Shown piece after piece: positions 1 to 14,500 of a stretch of DNA of 64,000 nt. Each line of letters starts with the position of its first letter. Within the stretch, counting starts at the first letter, position 1. The stretch is taken from positions 42,222,001 through 42,286,000 of the forward strand of contig NC_133030.1 of assembly GCF_048771995.1 (NCBI RefSeq), written 5' to 3'. The position numbers and the translations under genes are program-made. This DNA is from Taeniopygia guttata. Its lineage: Eukaryota; Chordata; Aves; Passeriformes; Estrildidae. The notes beneath the pieces were generated by a model. The model did not search any database. It was not told where the DNA came from and saw only the letters and a list, made by a program, of their open reading frames with translations.

Positions 1-982
1 ATGCAATGTAGGATCTCTGGTTGCTTGTGATATTGCTGTATGGACATTTACTTTTCAAAAGGTTAGTGTTGGTAGGTAACAGGACTGTCTACCAGTAGAA
101 ATTACTGAATAGGAGATATGAAAACTGGGGCAGAATATAGGAAGGAAGCAAAAAGAAAATAAAATTGAGGGTAATTGTGGGAGGGAAGTGGAGGTGGGAC
201 ACTGGCTTTTACAGGGAGTTATTGCTGTGGGTCTAGGGAGGAGTAGATGAGAATTGTTCTGTGGAATTACTTGATCCATGTTGGCACTTTGAGGGTGCTA
301 TGTGGTGGCAGGAACCCAGCTCTGCTCCAGGAGTTCCCCAGCAATTCCAGGTCCCTGGTAAGGTGAAGCGAGACTTTAAATGAGGAAATGTTCAGCACTC
401 AGGCTGCTGTGCCCCTGCTCCTGCCAGTGGTGCTGGTGATGTCAGTGTGGGAAACATGCAGCACTTAAAGCATGCTGCTGCCCAGTTCCTTCTGTCTTTC
501 AGGTTCTTTCTCTTCTTAAACGGTCCTGTGTGGTGCACTTGTGGTGAGTGATGGATCCTATCCTTAATGCTGCATTCCCAGAAAATAAACAGTTCAGCAC
601 TGAACCAGTGCCCTTGCAAAAATGAGCTTCAGGCACTCCTGTGCATTGTTTGACTAGGGGCTTCCCAGACTCCTGTGTTTGAGACTCTCTTGCAAGGTGT
701 CCAAATGTTTTTTTTGAAAAGGGTCATCAACAGACAATCCTGTAGAACCCCTGAATGTGTTTGTTGTCTTGAACTGCAAATGTAGATAGGTGTGATGTTG
801 CTGGCTCTTGGCATTTGGTACCCATCCAAGCATCAAGTATACCAATGGCATTCAAGTTGTAAGGCATTAAAAAATAATAATGTATCATTATTATCAGAGT
901 TGATTCTTCTTCCTCTGACTCCAAGTGTTTTTCTGTTTGCAAGCATTTCCGTTTCCTATGCTAAGCTTCAGGATTTTGGTTG

Positions 983-1040
983 TGGGTGGTTTTTTTTTTG
1001 TTTGTTTGTTTTGGTTTTTTTGGGGGTTTTTGTTGTTTTT
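983..1040. repeat. T-rich low-complexity tract
   Basis: The + strand is almost entirely T with interspersed G, built from runs such as TTTTTTTTTTG, (TTTG)n and TTTTTTTGGGGG. It may be the decayed A-rich tail of a minus-strand retro-insertion, but no element body is recognisable beside it. Confidence 0.7.
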
Positions 1041-4000
1041 AAGTAAACATGATCAGGTCAGTTTTGACCCTCTAGTCTGGTCATTAGCTAGTAGCAAACT
1101 TATTGGAATCACTTGATGATAAAAAAAAAAAAAAAGTGATCAAGACTTTTAGGCTTGTTCCAAAAAAATCAAATCTGCCTTTGCTCATCATGCTTACCAT
1201 CTTGGTATTGCAGTAATGAAATCCTGTAAAAGCCTTAAAAGTATGGACAAATATGAAACTAATTAGCTTGCTGTCATTGTCCAAGCTGAATGAAGTGCTG
1301 AAAGAAAATAAACATTCACAATGAAACACAGCATGGATCTAAACAAATTCTTTTAGCTTTAGTAATAATCTGCAGGGCTTCCTTACTAAACTAATGACTG
1401 GAGAATTTTTTGTTTTAAAGCTGGATTTGTGCTCTGACACCATCACTGCTCAAGCTGCACAGTTCAGCATGGACCTGCTCTCATGTCTCGCAGAGGTCTG
1501 GCTGGACTTTCTCCTGTCAAAGTATTTATTTTTGCAGGCAATCATGGTAGCTGCATGTGTCACAGCTTCACACATAGTTTTTGATTTGGACTCCTGCCTT
1601 TTAAAGATCAGGCCATGAGTGATTATGGTTTTTAAATTTGATTTGGAATTAGTACGATCCCTGAGAGTGCCTTCATTTCCAGAAGGAGCTGGTCAATGGA
1701 TTTATCTTTAGATAAAGAAATGTCTGTACTCTGGCCTGAGTGGAACTTGTCAGCTGCAGGAAGGATTGTAGCTGCAGTTATGTGTGCTGCCAAGTTCCCA
1801 AGATTCCCATTGCCACCTTCATTTAAACATCCCCCAACCCTGCTATAAACAAGTGAGGGACACTCACCCTGCGCCCTGGCTTTGAGCCAGGGATATCAGA
1901 GCTCTGGCTGGAGACAGAAGGGGAGAACAGAAATAGTGACAACTGGTGAATCATCTCAGTGAGGATCGACACCCACCATCAGCAAAACCAGACAAACCTG
2001 GGGCTGCTGCTTAATAAGCAGTTTATTTCTTGTCCACGTTACAATGTGCAAGTGAGCTGGAAAGGCAGCAAAGCACCAGCTGCCTATGCTTCATGCTCAA
2101 AGGGCACCTTCTTGGCCTGTCCTTTTGCAGCAAAATAGCTGTGGGGATGTGGATGTAGTGTATGAGGCTCTTGGCTGGTTTTGGATGGTTTCCTAAGGTG
2201 ACAAAGTTTATGTAATAATGCTGTTTACCATGGGGCTCTTCTGGCAACTTTTGAACATGTGGAACAGTTTCAACCAAATTTGAGATAAGAGCAGAAATTC
2301 CCAAGATTGTTACATTTCTACAGGCTTTGTGAGGTTCTACAGGTGGGCAGAAGAATCAGGCCTGGTTCAGTGCCATGCTGTGGAAAAGACATGGAGAGTG
2401 CAGCTGGTTTGGACCATGGTCTGGCAACTGTGTGCAGGGGTGTAGGGGCACCCTGTGTTTGCAGGGGGTGTGTGTTGGTACCACAGCCAGTGCACACAGG
2501 CACCAGAACTGGCCAGAACTGGGGATGGGAGAGCTGCCAAGAGGAAGCCTGGATCAATGCTGTGTGGGAGAGGCGCTCAGAGGCAGGGGATACTAGAGCT
2601 GAAACTGGCTCACCTGCTGTATTCTTCTGTTCCAAGGTCCTTATCTAGACTGGCTTGTGCTTCTTAATACAGGAAAGAATTCTTGACAGTCCGTGCTCAT
2701 GAGTGAAGATTTAGATATACCTCTCTGCAGCTTCATGCACTTGAGAATAAGGCTCTCTTGGTTGGCTGCATTTTCTAAGCTCTTCTTTAATCAGGCTTGA
2801 AGCTTGAAAGCAGTGCCTGCATCCTGAGGGCCTTTGGTGCAACGCATAAGCTCTTGGCAAGTTTTCAAGCTGGCATGGCTTCTTTTTTTGGGAAGTCTTC
2901 ACTGCCTGGTCTATATATGCTCTCCCCTTGCATCAGGTTTATGGGTCAACAAAGACTAGTGGGGTGCTACGTAGTAGCTGAAGTTTCTTTTGCGTACTGC
3001 TTATGCAGATACTTCATGGACCCACAGCCTTATGTCTGTTTGTTTTTCTTTGGTTGGTTGTTTGGTTTGGCTTTTTTTGTAGGGGGGGGGAATAAACAGC
3101 CTCATACCCAAGCAGGAACCATAGTTTTTGCCTTATGGAACACTTTAATACATTACTCAGGGAGGGTTGCAGCTCAGTTTTGCAAGGTGATCTGCTGTAC
3201 AACTGTTGGATCCTTGAGATTATTTACATACCTTGGGAGTTCCTGCTTCATCTGTGCCACACTACAGTGTGTCATCTGAGCTGATTTCCTGAGTTGTGCT
3301 CTGTGACTCTGGGGTCACCTTGACTGTCCACCCTCCTCTCTGGATCTGGAGCGCATGGCCTCTTGTCTGTGGTTTGAGGGTGTAGCCAGCCCACTCTGGT
3401 TGCTATGTTCCCTGCTTCTGCAAGGTTATACAAGGAAAGCTGAAACTTTCTTGCCAGAGGCAGGGGAGCAAATTCAGTCTCTGGCAGACTTGGAACAATG
3501 AACAGCTTGGAGAAGGTGTGCTTCCAGGACACATGCCAGCACTGAACCAGCACCAGTGGCAGGTTTACAGAAATGCCACAGGCAAAACGAGAGCTCTGGC
3601 AATTCACAAGCTCCCTAGGTTTGACAGGCAATCATCCAGCCTCACCTCTTGTGTAAGACTGGCCCCTTCATTTCAAGTAGTTACCTCTGTCCCACACCCA
3701 ATAATATGGGCTTTCCAGCAGTGCTTTTGGGAGGTTAAGCAGCCTCAGTGCAGAATCCAATGGAGACAGGGAATCTACCATGTGCACGGATTGATCAGCC
3801 ACACTCTACAAAACTGTTTTAGTTCTAATCAGAGGTTGCCTGGCAATGGCATCCGGCTGTGGTTCCCATGCTTCCTTTCTTCAGGAGATTGAAGACTTTT
3901 TGAGTACTCCATGTTTACTCCCTGGGATTACAGTGGAATAAAGGCACTTTCTTCTAAGCGTTCAAGATGCTAAACAGACTAGGCTTACTGTGGGGCAAAT

Positions 4001-7000
4001 AGTTCAGCTCTCAGCCATTGCAGTCTCTCTTCCTCCTCCATTCCCCAGTGGTCAACATCCCTTTTAAAGTAGGGAAGTGATGCTTTTGCCAGCACTGTAC
4101 ACTAGCATCCATGTACTTTCTTTACCCCTACCCACAATGTTCTTCTCTGACTGTGTGCTGTGAGGACTCGGGCTGGGTTTTAACCCATATTACCAATGGG
4201 AAGTGCTTGGAGCTATTTTATATGATGCAAGGTGCATTTTGAATCAAGGAGGGATAAAAACAGCAGTAAAAGAAAATCTCTTCTGAGTTGTAAGGGCCAA
4301 AAGGAATTAATCACTGCAGGGAAATGGGCCCTCTCGTCTACACAGAGGGTGGGAAGAGAGAGAAAAGGAAGTGCCTTAGAATAGAGAAAGGAAAGAAAGG
4401 TCCTTGCAGTGTCCCTGTCAGTATTAAAATAAATCTCTGAAGAGAGAGACGGGGGAAACAATAGCAGCAGAAAGCTGCCAGAGTGATGGAAGAGCAGAGC
4501 TTTAGGAGCAGATCTCTTCCTGGTGAAAGGCTGCCAGCTCGGGACCTTTGCGGTTAGTTTGCTTTGGTGAACCCGGTTACTTCTGGCATGCACTTGTCTT
4601 TCTCATCCGTGGGCTGCTTGCTAAATAGGCAGAGTGGTGATACTGAGGGCAATATCCTAGCAGGAATGTAGCTGAGCCATTCGACCAAATACTGGATTTG
4701 AACTAACCCAGTCTTGTTTTGGAGCAACTAAACTGTCTGGTGGGCTGGAAAAAACTCTGGGGAACCTTGACTAAGGTTGCTAGAGAGCAATGTAGCAGAG
4801 AGTTTCCATCCAAAAAGGATCTAGGCAACATGTCCTTACAGTAAACAGAAGAAAGGCTTGCAGTTCTGTGATCCTTAAGCATAAGGGGGAGTAGATGAGG
4901 CTGCTGGGAGCAGGCTGACAGCCCTGGGATGTTTTATACTGACAGAGCACATCTGTGGAGCAGAACTGCCTGGCTGTCCTGCAAGCCCACTGGGGGACAC
5001 TTCAAGCACATGCTGTCTGCACCTCTGGGGCTGCTCACACCTTCCTTGGTGTGACTGCAGGCAGGGAAGCAGGTCAAACCATCGGCATTATTAACAGCAA
5101 ATCTGACATCTTTGCTGGCCAGTGGAACAGCCCAGGCATTTGGTTTGTTTATTTTTCTTCTGCCTTTGGCACTTTTTCTCTCTTCAGAAGGCGCCCTGAG
5201 TGTGTTGCTAACGCACTGCTTGGGGTAAGCACTAAACGAAACTTCCACTATTTTGAGGAACCCAGCTTAGGCATTTTTTTAAATGACTGCTGCTTTTTTG
5301 TGATTCTTGGACAAACTGAAACTAAAACCTCTTCACTGACACACTGTTTTTGTCTGTTCTGCTGGTAGGCTGCTCTGTGACTGCAAATCTCCACCATACC
5401 CAGATTCTGCTCTCACTTGGCCTAATTTGACATTCTGAGCTAATTTCATTAATGTCAGGGGAGACATTTCCTCTTTATGCTGGTGCAGAGCTAGTTTGAA
5501 CATAAGCCCCACCACACCTAGAGGAGAGTTGCAGCTATCAAGATATGTGCAACAGAGGTTCTGGAGTGCAGAATGTGAGCACTTAACTGCTGGGGACTAG
5601 AAAGAGATGCTCTCCTTCCTTCAGCTTGCGAGTAGCTTTGCCAAGAGCAGGTTTTCAACTTTTGAGCTGTTAATTTGCCCAGGACTTGCTCTGCAGCACG
5701 AGGGAAACAGACCTTTGCATTGACCTTGGCCTGGTTGGAGATATCCTTCAGTGTCACCTGCTCTCTTCCTTCCTCATCCTACTTCCAAACCTACCTGTCA
5801 GCATCCTGGTGCCTGGCATCATGAGCTACTTGCTTTCTTGGTCTTAAAAACAGTGGAACTCAGAATGTTAGGCTTTTTGGAGCAATTACAGTCTATTTTT
5901 AGCTGAGCAGCTTTTGAGGACATAGGTGTAGGTACAGTGTCCAGGGATGAGGTCTTGGAGGCTTGTGACTGCTAAGATGCTGAACAGAGATCTGGTGAGT
6001 CTGGCAGTGGGGGTTCACTGGTCCCTTTGGGGGTGTTGCAGGGAGGGGGCTGGGGTGGGTGTAGCTGGCCATATGTGTCAGCAGCCAAAACCTGGTGTTG
6101 TAATGTCTGAGACGCTCTGAATTTGGAAAAGGCCCCGATGATATCACCCTGCAGAACTGTTAATAATGCAGGAAAGGAAATGTTCACAAGGCTTTTCCAG
6201 ATCTTTAATGGAGAGGAATTAATACTCTCTCTTCCTATGCCCATTGCTCTGTTTAGAAATGGCTTTCTCTCACCACCAGGCATCAAAAGGGATGGTTCTT
6301 TCCCTTTTTTTTCTTCTGTTTGCTGTTGCAATCTCCCTGCCACATGTAGCAGTGAGTGTTGAGGGCAAAGAGTATGAGAGCAGTAGCTCTTTTGCACGAG
6401 CTCCCTGTGAGGACACTGAACTCTGCATACCATCCTTCAGTTTTGCTTAATCCACTTCCAGAAGAGATAAACAAGTGATGGCGCTTTTAGTGCTTCCACA
6501 GAATATGCAAAAAAGAGATTTAGTTCTGCAGGAGCTCTTCCATGCTACTTCTCCTTTGTGGCTCCTCTGTCTCTGCAGTTCTCCATACACCACACCAACC
6601 CAACATGACCACCAGCCCTGGTCAGAGCCCCTTCCAAATCCTGCAGTGGAGATCTGCTTGACTGCAAGTCATTCCTTGTTCATTTTGGCTATACCCTGCT
6701 GCTTAAGAAAGCATCTCTTTCCTGGAAATGGGGAGTGATACCATACAGAGATTGCTTAGTTGCTCTCAGCTCTGGTTTTTTTATCGTGATCCACCCACTG
6801 TCACAAGATCCTTGGGAGAGTGGGAAGTAAAAGTCCAAAGCTGGAGCCAGTTCATGTGAATTAAGTGAGCAGTACTCCACATGGCACTAAGAGCATGAGG
6901 AATGATGTCAACCAGTGACTGCACGAACTAGGCGATTATCTCTGTGATTTTTCTCAACCAAAATGTGAAGAAGAACTTAATCCAATCAGGCATTTATAGA

Positions 7001-10000
7001 CTGACTAAACTGGTGTGTCGTACTGAGAACAAGTGAAAATAAGGCCTGTTAATCCGCCTTGCTGGGGGAGCTTTCTCGTGTAGCCAGCTGCTCATTGCCA
7101 ATGCATAGAGACTTGTTTCCCCCCTTCCCTAGTCCATGGGCTGGTCTTCCTTCTGCCATCTGTGATGAATGAGATCAGTGTGGAGCTCCCGCCCTCCTGC
7201 ATGCAAGAGAGACAAAGTTGTGAGCAATTTGAGAAAGGGGCAAAGCAGATAACAACTATAGCTTTCACAAAACTTCATGTCCTGGACTCACAGATTCCAG
7301 CACGGACTTGCCTGCCAACTGGCTGAAAAAGGACTGTGATAATTTGTTTATGCTGTGAGCAGCAACTTGTAGCAAGCAAGGTCCTACCCTTATGGAAACA
7401 GAAAGATAAGAGATGGAATTGATTTTCTAATAAATTTCACTAATTTTTGGAGTGCAGCTAAAAGGACAGCAGCGAGGAGCAAGTCAGGCGGGGGTCTGTG
7501 TTGCGTTACAGTTGTGAGAAAGACACCAGTGTGATTTTCCTCTTGAGGAGGGGAGGAAGAATCTTTCTTGAACAGTTTACCAAATTTTGTGATCTGAACT
7601 GGGGGAAAGTGAAGGTGTTGACAGACAGGGGAGATAGATTGAACACAATGCTAACCAGTTTAGCCAAAAGATGACATAGGTGGAGGAAGCATTGCTGTCT
7701 CCAAACATCTGTGAGGAGATGGGGATTGTGTTAGCAAAAAGGGAAAATTTAGACTTAGCATCAGAAAAGTACTTCCTAGAAGTGAACTGTGTGTCCACAG
7801 GGAGCGGGTGGGAGTCACATATCTGGCAAGATGGAAACAGCAACAATAATGAATCTGATTACTTGCTATGTAATGATAACAAATAATGTAAAATGAGTCT
7901 TGAACTAGATTTCTCTGATAGCAAGCAAATGCACAAGCCAGGGATGTGCAGGATGGGACTTGGCAGGTGTCTGATGCTGACAAGGGTGCACCTGGGAGTT
8001 CTGTTGACTTCCTTGAGCTACAAAGCCTGTATTTACATTTTTGTTCACTTAATACTTCAGAGGAAAGTTCAATGCCTGGCCCTTTCTTTGAGGTTTTTAA
8101 TTTGAAGGAGAAGTTTGGTACAGCAGTGATCAGTTTGTGCTTTATTTGCTGGCAGTGGGATCCCAGATACCTGCCCCCACCAGCTTGATTCATTCATATG
8201 CTGTTTGGAGTGGAAGGATCTCCCAGCAAAGAATACAGAAAGGCAAATTTTTGTTTGGGGGCTGTTCTTTGAGATGAGCCAAGGGCTGGAATGGGGTCTT
8301 AAATGGACAATCACATCCAGGTATATGTGAGAATCGTCTCTTCTGAGATGTAGCCAAGATCCTAGACACCCTGGCAAAGGGAGCCCTGCCTACAGAGCAG
8401 GCAGAGATGTAGATGAGGAAAACAACTTGGTCTGTGGACCCAAGTGACCCCCAGACACTCAGACTGCAGAGCCAAGCTCCCACGTTTCTCTGCAGCTGCT
8501 TTCTTGGAAACAGACTAGCAACAATCTCCTATTAATACATCACTCAAAAAGATGGGGCTAAGGACAGTTTTTGGGGGCTTTTGGTTTTGGTGACCGATGA
8601 GGCCTTGATTTGCTTTGGTAACCCAGGAGCAAGATGGCAGAATTTCATTTTCTCTCCAAACTTAAAGCCTTGGTTTTGTTTAGCATGGTTTATCATGCCA
8701 GCCCCAGAGTGTTAAGATGTGAAAGGGGAATGCCCTTCATCTGTGCCCTTACCTTCTGTGCCCTTACACTTGGTCTGTTGATGATTATGTCCTAAACAGT
8801 AATCATAAAATAATAGGAAAATTATGACTGAGGAGGTGCTGGGAGAACTGTGCCACTCCTGGTGCATCACCTGCCCCACAAGTGGAAGAGGAAATGGGTG
8901 ACTCAGGGCCTGGGAGCACAGCTGTGGCATTTGTTTTCCAGGGTCTGGTTTCAGAGTGTCTGAATGCTCTCCATGGGGTCAGTCTCTGTCCACAACAAGC
9001 TGTGTGAGGGCTGAAGGAGAAGAGTTTCCAGCCCTGCAGCACAAAATTGTCAGACCAGAGGCACCTGACTGCAAATGTGAGGCATGGGCAAACATGGGGA
9101 AAAGAAGACAAGAAAATGGGCTGGTGGTTGAAGACATTTTTTACCCTGAAGCACATTTGTTGGAGTCCTCTCACAGTCCACAGGAAAGCAAGCACAAAGG
9201 GAAAATAAATTCTAAGAATGAAGCATCTCAACAGCCATATCAGCAGGCTGTTGTCCACAGTTCCCCCAAAATAGGCTGTGTCATTTCAGAGACACTTCCA
9301 CTCCCCCTAGTCCTGCTGCCTTCACCCATGAACAGCCCCACAGTGTGTTCCTACCAGGTAATTGTTAAACTGCCCTAAGGAGATTGGGGGAGCTGAATGC
9401 AGAGGGGAGAGGGTGAAGAGTGGGTGCTGGCTTTGATGTGATAGCCAGCCTGGGCTGGAGAAACACAGCATGCTGGCTTGGAGATCCACCTGATGCGGGT
9501 TCCCTTCTGCCCCAGGATCTTATGAGATGGCTACAAACCATTGCTTCTAAGGATGTTTCCAACTTGCCCTGATGTGCAAACCATACCTCTTCTTCTTCTA
9601 CGGTCCTTCCTCAGCTAAAGGCTCTCTTCTTTTTTGTGCTGTGAAGGGTTCAGCTCCCTGCGTCCTTGAGACTGAAATGATGGAAGTAATACCCAATGCT
9701 CTCAGGTCTGTTTTCCATCATAAGAAGCCATGTGGCTTACCAGAGCCAGTTCAGTATGTAGAAATGGATGAAGAGGCGTGGCCAGTCCTGAGACAGAGCC
9801 AGCCTGCAGTGGCAGCATACCCCCAGTGCCGAATGTGGTGGTCAGCTTTTCTTTCAGGTGCGACAAATGGGTAAAGAGAGCCCCAGCTGGCAGCATGCAC
9901 ACCATGTGCATTATGAAAGGAGCCTCAAAGCTGTGTGAAATCCATTAGCAATGTCACCTGTCACTTTTGTCTGGTTTGTGGCTGAGAGCTGACCAGTTGT

Positions 10001-11370
10001 CCCCCCCAGGTCCCACTCTTTTTTGTGATAGTGGTATCTAAACTAAGCAGGCCCTGAGCTCACCTGTAGTGAAAGGTCTCCCATGTCTGGCTCCTGAACT
10101 GGTGTGGCAGTGCTCAGGAATGTTGCACAGTGGGAGGCCAAACTGATCCTGCCACAAGAAGAGGAGCCACCACAGCCAGCACAGCCAGCCTGGCTTTGTA
10201 CACCACTCATGAGGCCAAGCACTTGGGGAATGGTCATTCTGCCACCCTCCTCCAAGTCTGCCTCTACAGCCTGGCCTGATTTAAAGGCTGGACACTAAAA
10301 TGTCTAAGGTGGAAAGTCCAGTGAGACCAGTACTGGAAATGATTTGGAGTGCAAATTTCCCTCATTCCTTTCCTAAAACAGACTTGTCCTGGGCACCATG
10401 AAGGCCATGGAGAAGTTAACTCTGCAGCTGGGGAGACATCTGCAATTTGGTGAAGATAGGTTCTTTCCACAGAGGCTGCTAATTCTGCATGACCTAATCT
10501 GGGTTTGTTGCTTCTCTGCACTGTGAGTCACAGTGTCACTGTGGCAGGCTGAAGGACTTTACAGTGGCCTTTTGCTCTTCCTATGGATGATGACTGTCTT
10601 TGACTTGGCTGTCATGTGCTGTTTTATGCTTTCCATTTATATCTAATAAGATCACCACAATCTGCAGCAACTGTAGGTTGTATACCAAGATCTTCTCAGC
10701 AACAAGTGATATATTAACTGGTCAGGAGTTACACTGGTCCAGAACAAAGACTGTATGAAAAAAAATTCCCCAAAGAAACCCCTGACAACCCCTGAAAGCA
10801 TTAGCATGGCTGTCTTGTGAAGGTAAAACTTTACAGAGCTGGGTGGAGGGGAAAAACTTTTGGTATAAAAATAAAGCAGAAGTTGATAATTCATTGAAAG
10901 GTGAGTGCTGTCTTCCTAATCAGCCTGCCCAGCACCCATGGAAAAGCTGGTGCCATCAGTAAATCCAGCCTCTTGACTAGAGGAGTCTCTACCCTACCCT
11001 GCACCTACTGGGACAGCTGAGCCCTGAAACTCTGCAGATTCTCAAGCTGCAAGCACTGGGATGTGGGTACCAGATTAGCTCTTTTTATTTCCTTTCATTT
11101 AGCAGGATCCTGCAGAGCTGGGTAGCTGCCAGCCAGTCTGTCAAGACGTGAACTATTTTGGGAGTTTTTATGATGGAACAATATTTTTTTGGTAAACAAA
11201 CGGAAAGCTGTTAAACAGGGACCTTCACCTCACAGCTCCCGGTTCAGCTCCCTCACTGCTGTGATGCCACAGTGACTGTACTGTCCACTCTGCAGAGCTC
11301 CCTTCATGGCTCCTGCAGGGGCAAAACAAATAGCAGCTCTTTTTATTTTTTTTCTTTTTACTAACTCCTC

Positions 11371-11541
11371 AACAAAAAAACCCCAAAAACCAAAAAAAAC
11401 CCCAAACAAACAAAAAACAACAACAACAAAAAACCCCAAAAAACCCAATGAACAAGATACCCCCCCCAAAACAAAACAAAACAAAACAAAACCCCCAAAA
11501 AAACCCAAAACAAAACAAAACCCCAAGAAACATCAAAAAAC
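11371..11541. repeat. A/C-rich low-complexity tract
   Basis: About 170 bp consists almost only of A and C on the + strand: blocks of CCCC separated by A-runs, (CAA)n, and tandem CAAAA units near 11470-11500. On the minus strand it reads as G-runs in T, so weak quadruplex formation is possible. The open frames through it (for example 11306-11581 on the + strand) are Lys/Pro/Asn-rich composition artefacts. Confidence 0.8.
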
Positions 11542-14500
11542 CGAGAGAGATGAAAAAGAGCAAATTTGGTTTAGGCATTAGAAGCACTTTCTTGGTGGTC
11601 TTAACCCCTAACATGCCTGAGGGCAAGCTGTATATTGTCTGTGTGTCATATTATATGACCGTTTAGCAGCTAGCCACATCCCAGCCTGGATTTCCTCAGG
11701 GCTACTGGTGACACGTGAATCCAACCAGCAGTGACACAGGGCCAACTGTGTACAACAGGAAGACTTCCTTTTTCACAGTGTCTATCAGCCCTGATGGGGT
11801 CATCGAGTGCACAGAGGAAGATGTTTGTCTGGAAGAATTGAGCAGGGAAAGAAAGGACAGAAACATTTCCCGCTCTAAAATGGATGTAGTGTGCCGCTCA
11901 GGGAAAAAACCCATAAGGGGCCAGTGAGCCCTTCTTGCTGCATGGGCTAAAATTAGTTTCACTATTCCTAGGTATTGGTGGCAGTGGAAGATCTCATCTT
12001 ACATGGGCTATATCTGCCCCAGCCTTTGGGGGAACTGATTGACGGCTCTCAGTTGGAATCAGCCAAGCCATTTGTATGCTCCACGTTTTGTCCACGTCAC
12101 AAAGGCAGTTTGTGGTTTTCCTTGGTTCCTGGAAAGTCCAGTCCAGTTTGTACAACAGTGCTGGCTCACACAGTCCCTACTGGCAGCCCATTAATTCCAC
12201 AACACGCAGATCACTGAAGAATCTCGAGGGATGCCATTCTTCTTCTCTCTCTGCCCCTTGATCCACTCTCAGACTTACCAAGAAGTTGTAGTTTGCCCCA
12301 CAGACAGCTCTCACAATGGGATCTTTTGCTTGCACCATGCTGATTCTGCCTTGGGATCTCTCGTGTAACTCACTAACTATTCTTACTCTGAGACTCTGCT
12401 ACTAATGATTTTTTTGGAGGAGCCTTCAGTAAAGTTGAGTGTGGGCAAGTGCACCTCTTCCCTGGCCAGCTGCCTTCCCTTCTCTGTGGGCAGTTGCAAC
12501 CCCTGCACTTCCCTCTCTCATTCCCCAGTTTCTAGGGGTTTTTGTTTGCTTTTGTAGCCTCAGCAGGTCAGCTCTGGCTCTTAGCCTTCTCCATTTCATT
12601 CTGATGCTTCCTGGGATTCTTCTTGTGTCCATTCATGTGCATGAACCTCTTCTCACCTAATAAGTCTTCAGCACCCTCCCAGGGCAGCTTCCCCAACCCA
12701 CTGTTCCAGCTCTTCCTGCCCTCTGCACAGAGTGCCTTCCTTGGCACTGTGGTTTGCTTTCTGCCATGTAGGAGCACAATCCACCTGGCCCCACCATAAG
12801 AGTGCCTGTGCTGTACATGAGGACTGAGAGTCCCAGCACTGCTGGGAGGACACAGGCTGAGCATCTTGGGAACTGCAGCATTGATACAGTGGGAGAGATG
12901 CACACCAGTCCTCAAGCTCTTTGGCATTTAAGGCGCCCCCATTCTGCAGCTGAATGTACAGAGACAGATTTACTCAGGCCTTTCAGATTCCAAGCTTACA
13001 TTTTAAACAGATATCTAAGCTGTCAGGAGTCCTGCAGCTTATATATGCTGTGACTACTGCTTCTGCCATCAGCTATTGGGATCTCACTCCTATTTCCTCT
13101 TGAACTGGCTTCTCTGTCTTTACCCACTAACATCCCCTCTCTTCACTGCCCACCACACTTAGTCCCATGATTTGAACTTAAGTGTGCTTAGTTGGTCCAT
13201 CTTCCCCACAGAGAACATACTTCATCATCAGTAGATAGCTCAGCTCTCTTCCTTTTGATATCTTTTCTCCTGAACTATGTGTGCTCTTCTGTGGGGCTTT
13301 ATTTCTTAGCACTCAATGGCTTACCTAAATCAGTGTCACTTATGTCTGTCACTCCTGTTCCTCCTGCTCACCCTCATTCCTTCCTTAAAGAAGGCTTGTC
13401 TTTCTGCTGCAGTTTTATTTCTCCAGCTTTTCTCCATCTTGGTCTCCTCCAGGTTCAAGTGCATTTAGTTTTCTATGTAAGTTAGGGAGCTATGCTCAGA
13501 AGGATCACCACATGGGAGAGGGGACAATCCTACAAATCACGGCAATCTAATGGGTTTTGCTTATATATTTATCTTGTGCCTCTTTGGGCCTTAGCCTATA
13601 GTTGTCCAGCTCTGTCTTCTTTGTATCAGACCATCAGAGCCAGCTTTATGATCCCCTGCTTGAGTCTGAACACTTGTCACATGGAGGTGCCGCAGAATGA
13701 ATGGGTTTTGTCCCAGCTATGCCTCTGCTGTGACCTGTAGCTCTAGACACAGGGCACCAGAAGGACATTCTGCATCTCTGGTTTATATGGCTGTTCCTTC
13801 AGTCAGGTTGTAGATAAATATACCCACAAAGCTGGAAGGCAACCTAGCCCCACTGTGGCTGTGACAACATCCAGCTGTGCTACGTGGTCAGGGTGCCTTG
13901 TACCTGGGAGAAGCAGGGAAGAGGTTTCAAATGGTCACACTGGCAAAAACAGCACCCTGGGCAAGAGCTCAGAGTCCTGCCTCATCAGTCCACCTATGCC
14001 TTCGTGAAGGATGTTCTTTCTCTCAGCTTCCAACCTGCAGGCATCTCCTGGTCCTCTGTTGTTGAAGATACTGCAATTTGTTGCCTTGGAAATAAGTGCT
14101 GGTTTATCCCAAACAGAGCCTACAGCTTCACAGCGCAATCAAGCAAGAGGCGCAGATGGCTACCCCATCTCTTCTGTTGTGTTTCCCATTATCTGCATCC
14201 ACAGTTGGATGACAGGAATCTATGATTCAGTGCAAGTATCTGTGGCCCGGCTGCATCTACCCATGTAAGCTGGGGAGCCATGTTTCTGCTGGGATATGAC
14301 ATGCCTTTGTGTCTAGCATCACTATTTTGGCTTCCTGCAAATGGAATTTGACCAAAAAGTAAAAAAAAACCAACCTTCTCGCTTACTTCAGTGTTGTCTA
14401 GGACCAGGGGGCAGAAGAAAAGTTCAATACCTGCAGTTTCTGTTTTCCAGGGTTTTGTAGCATTTATTCTTAAGCATTTGACCCTCTGCAACCTCATTTT

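Noticed and set aside
8891..8905. GAAA-N4-TGACTCA considered as an AP-1-IRF composite element
   Set aside because: The IRF half is in the wrong orientation for the described spacer-four form, and it is an isolated site in gene-poor DNA.
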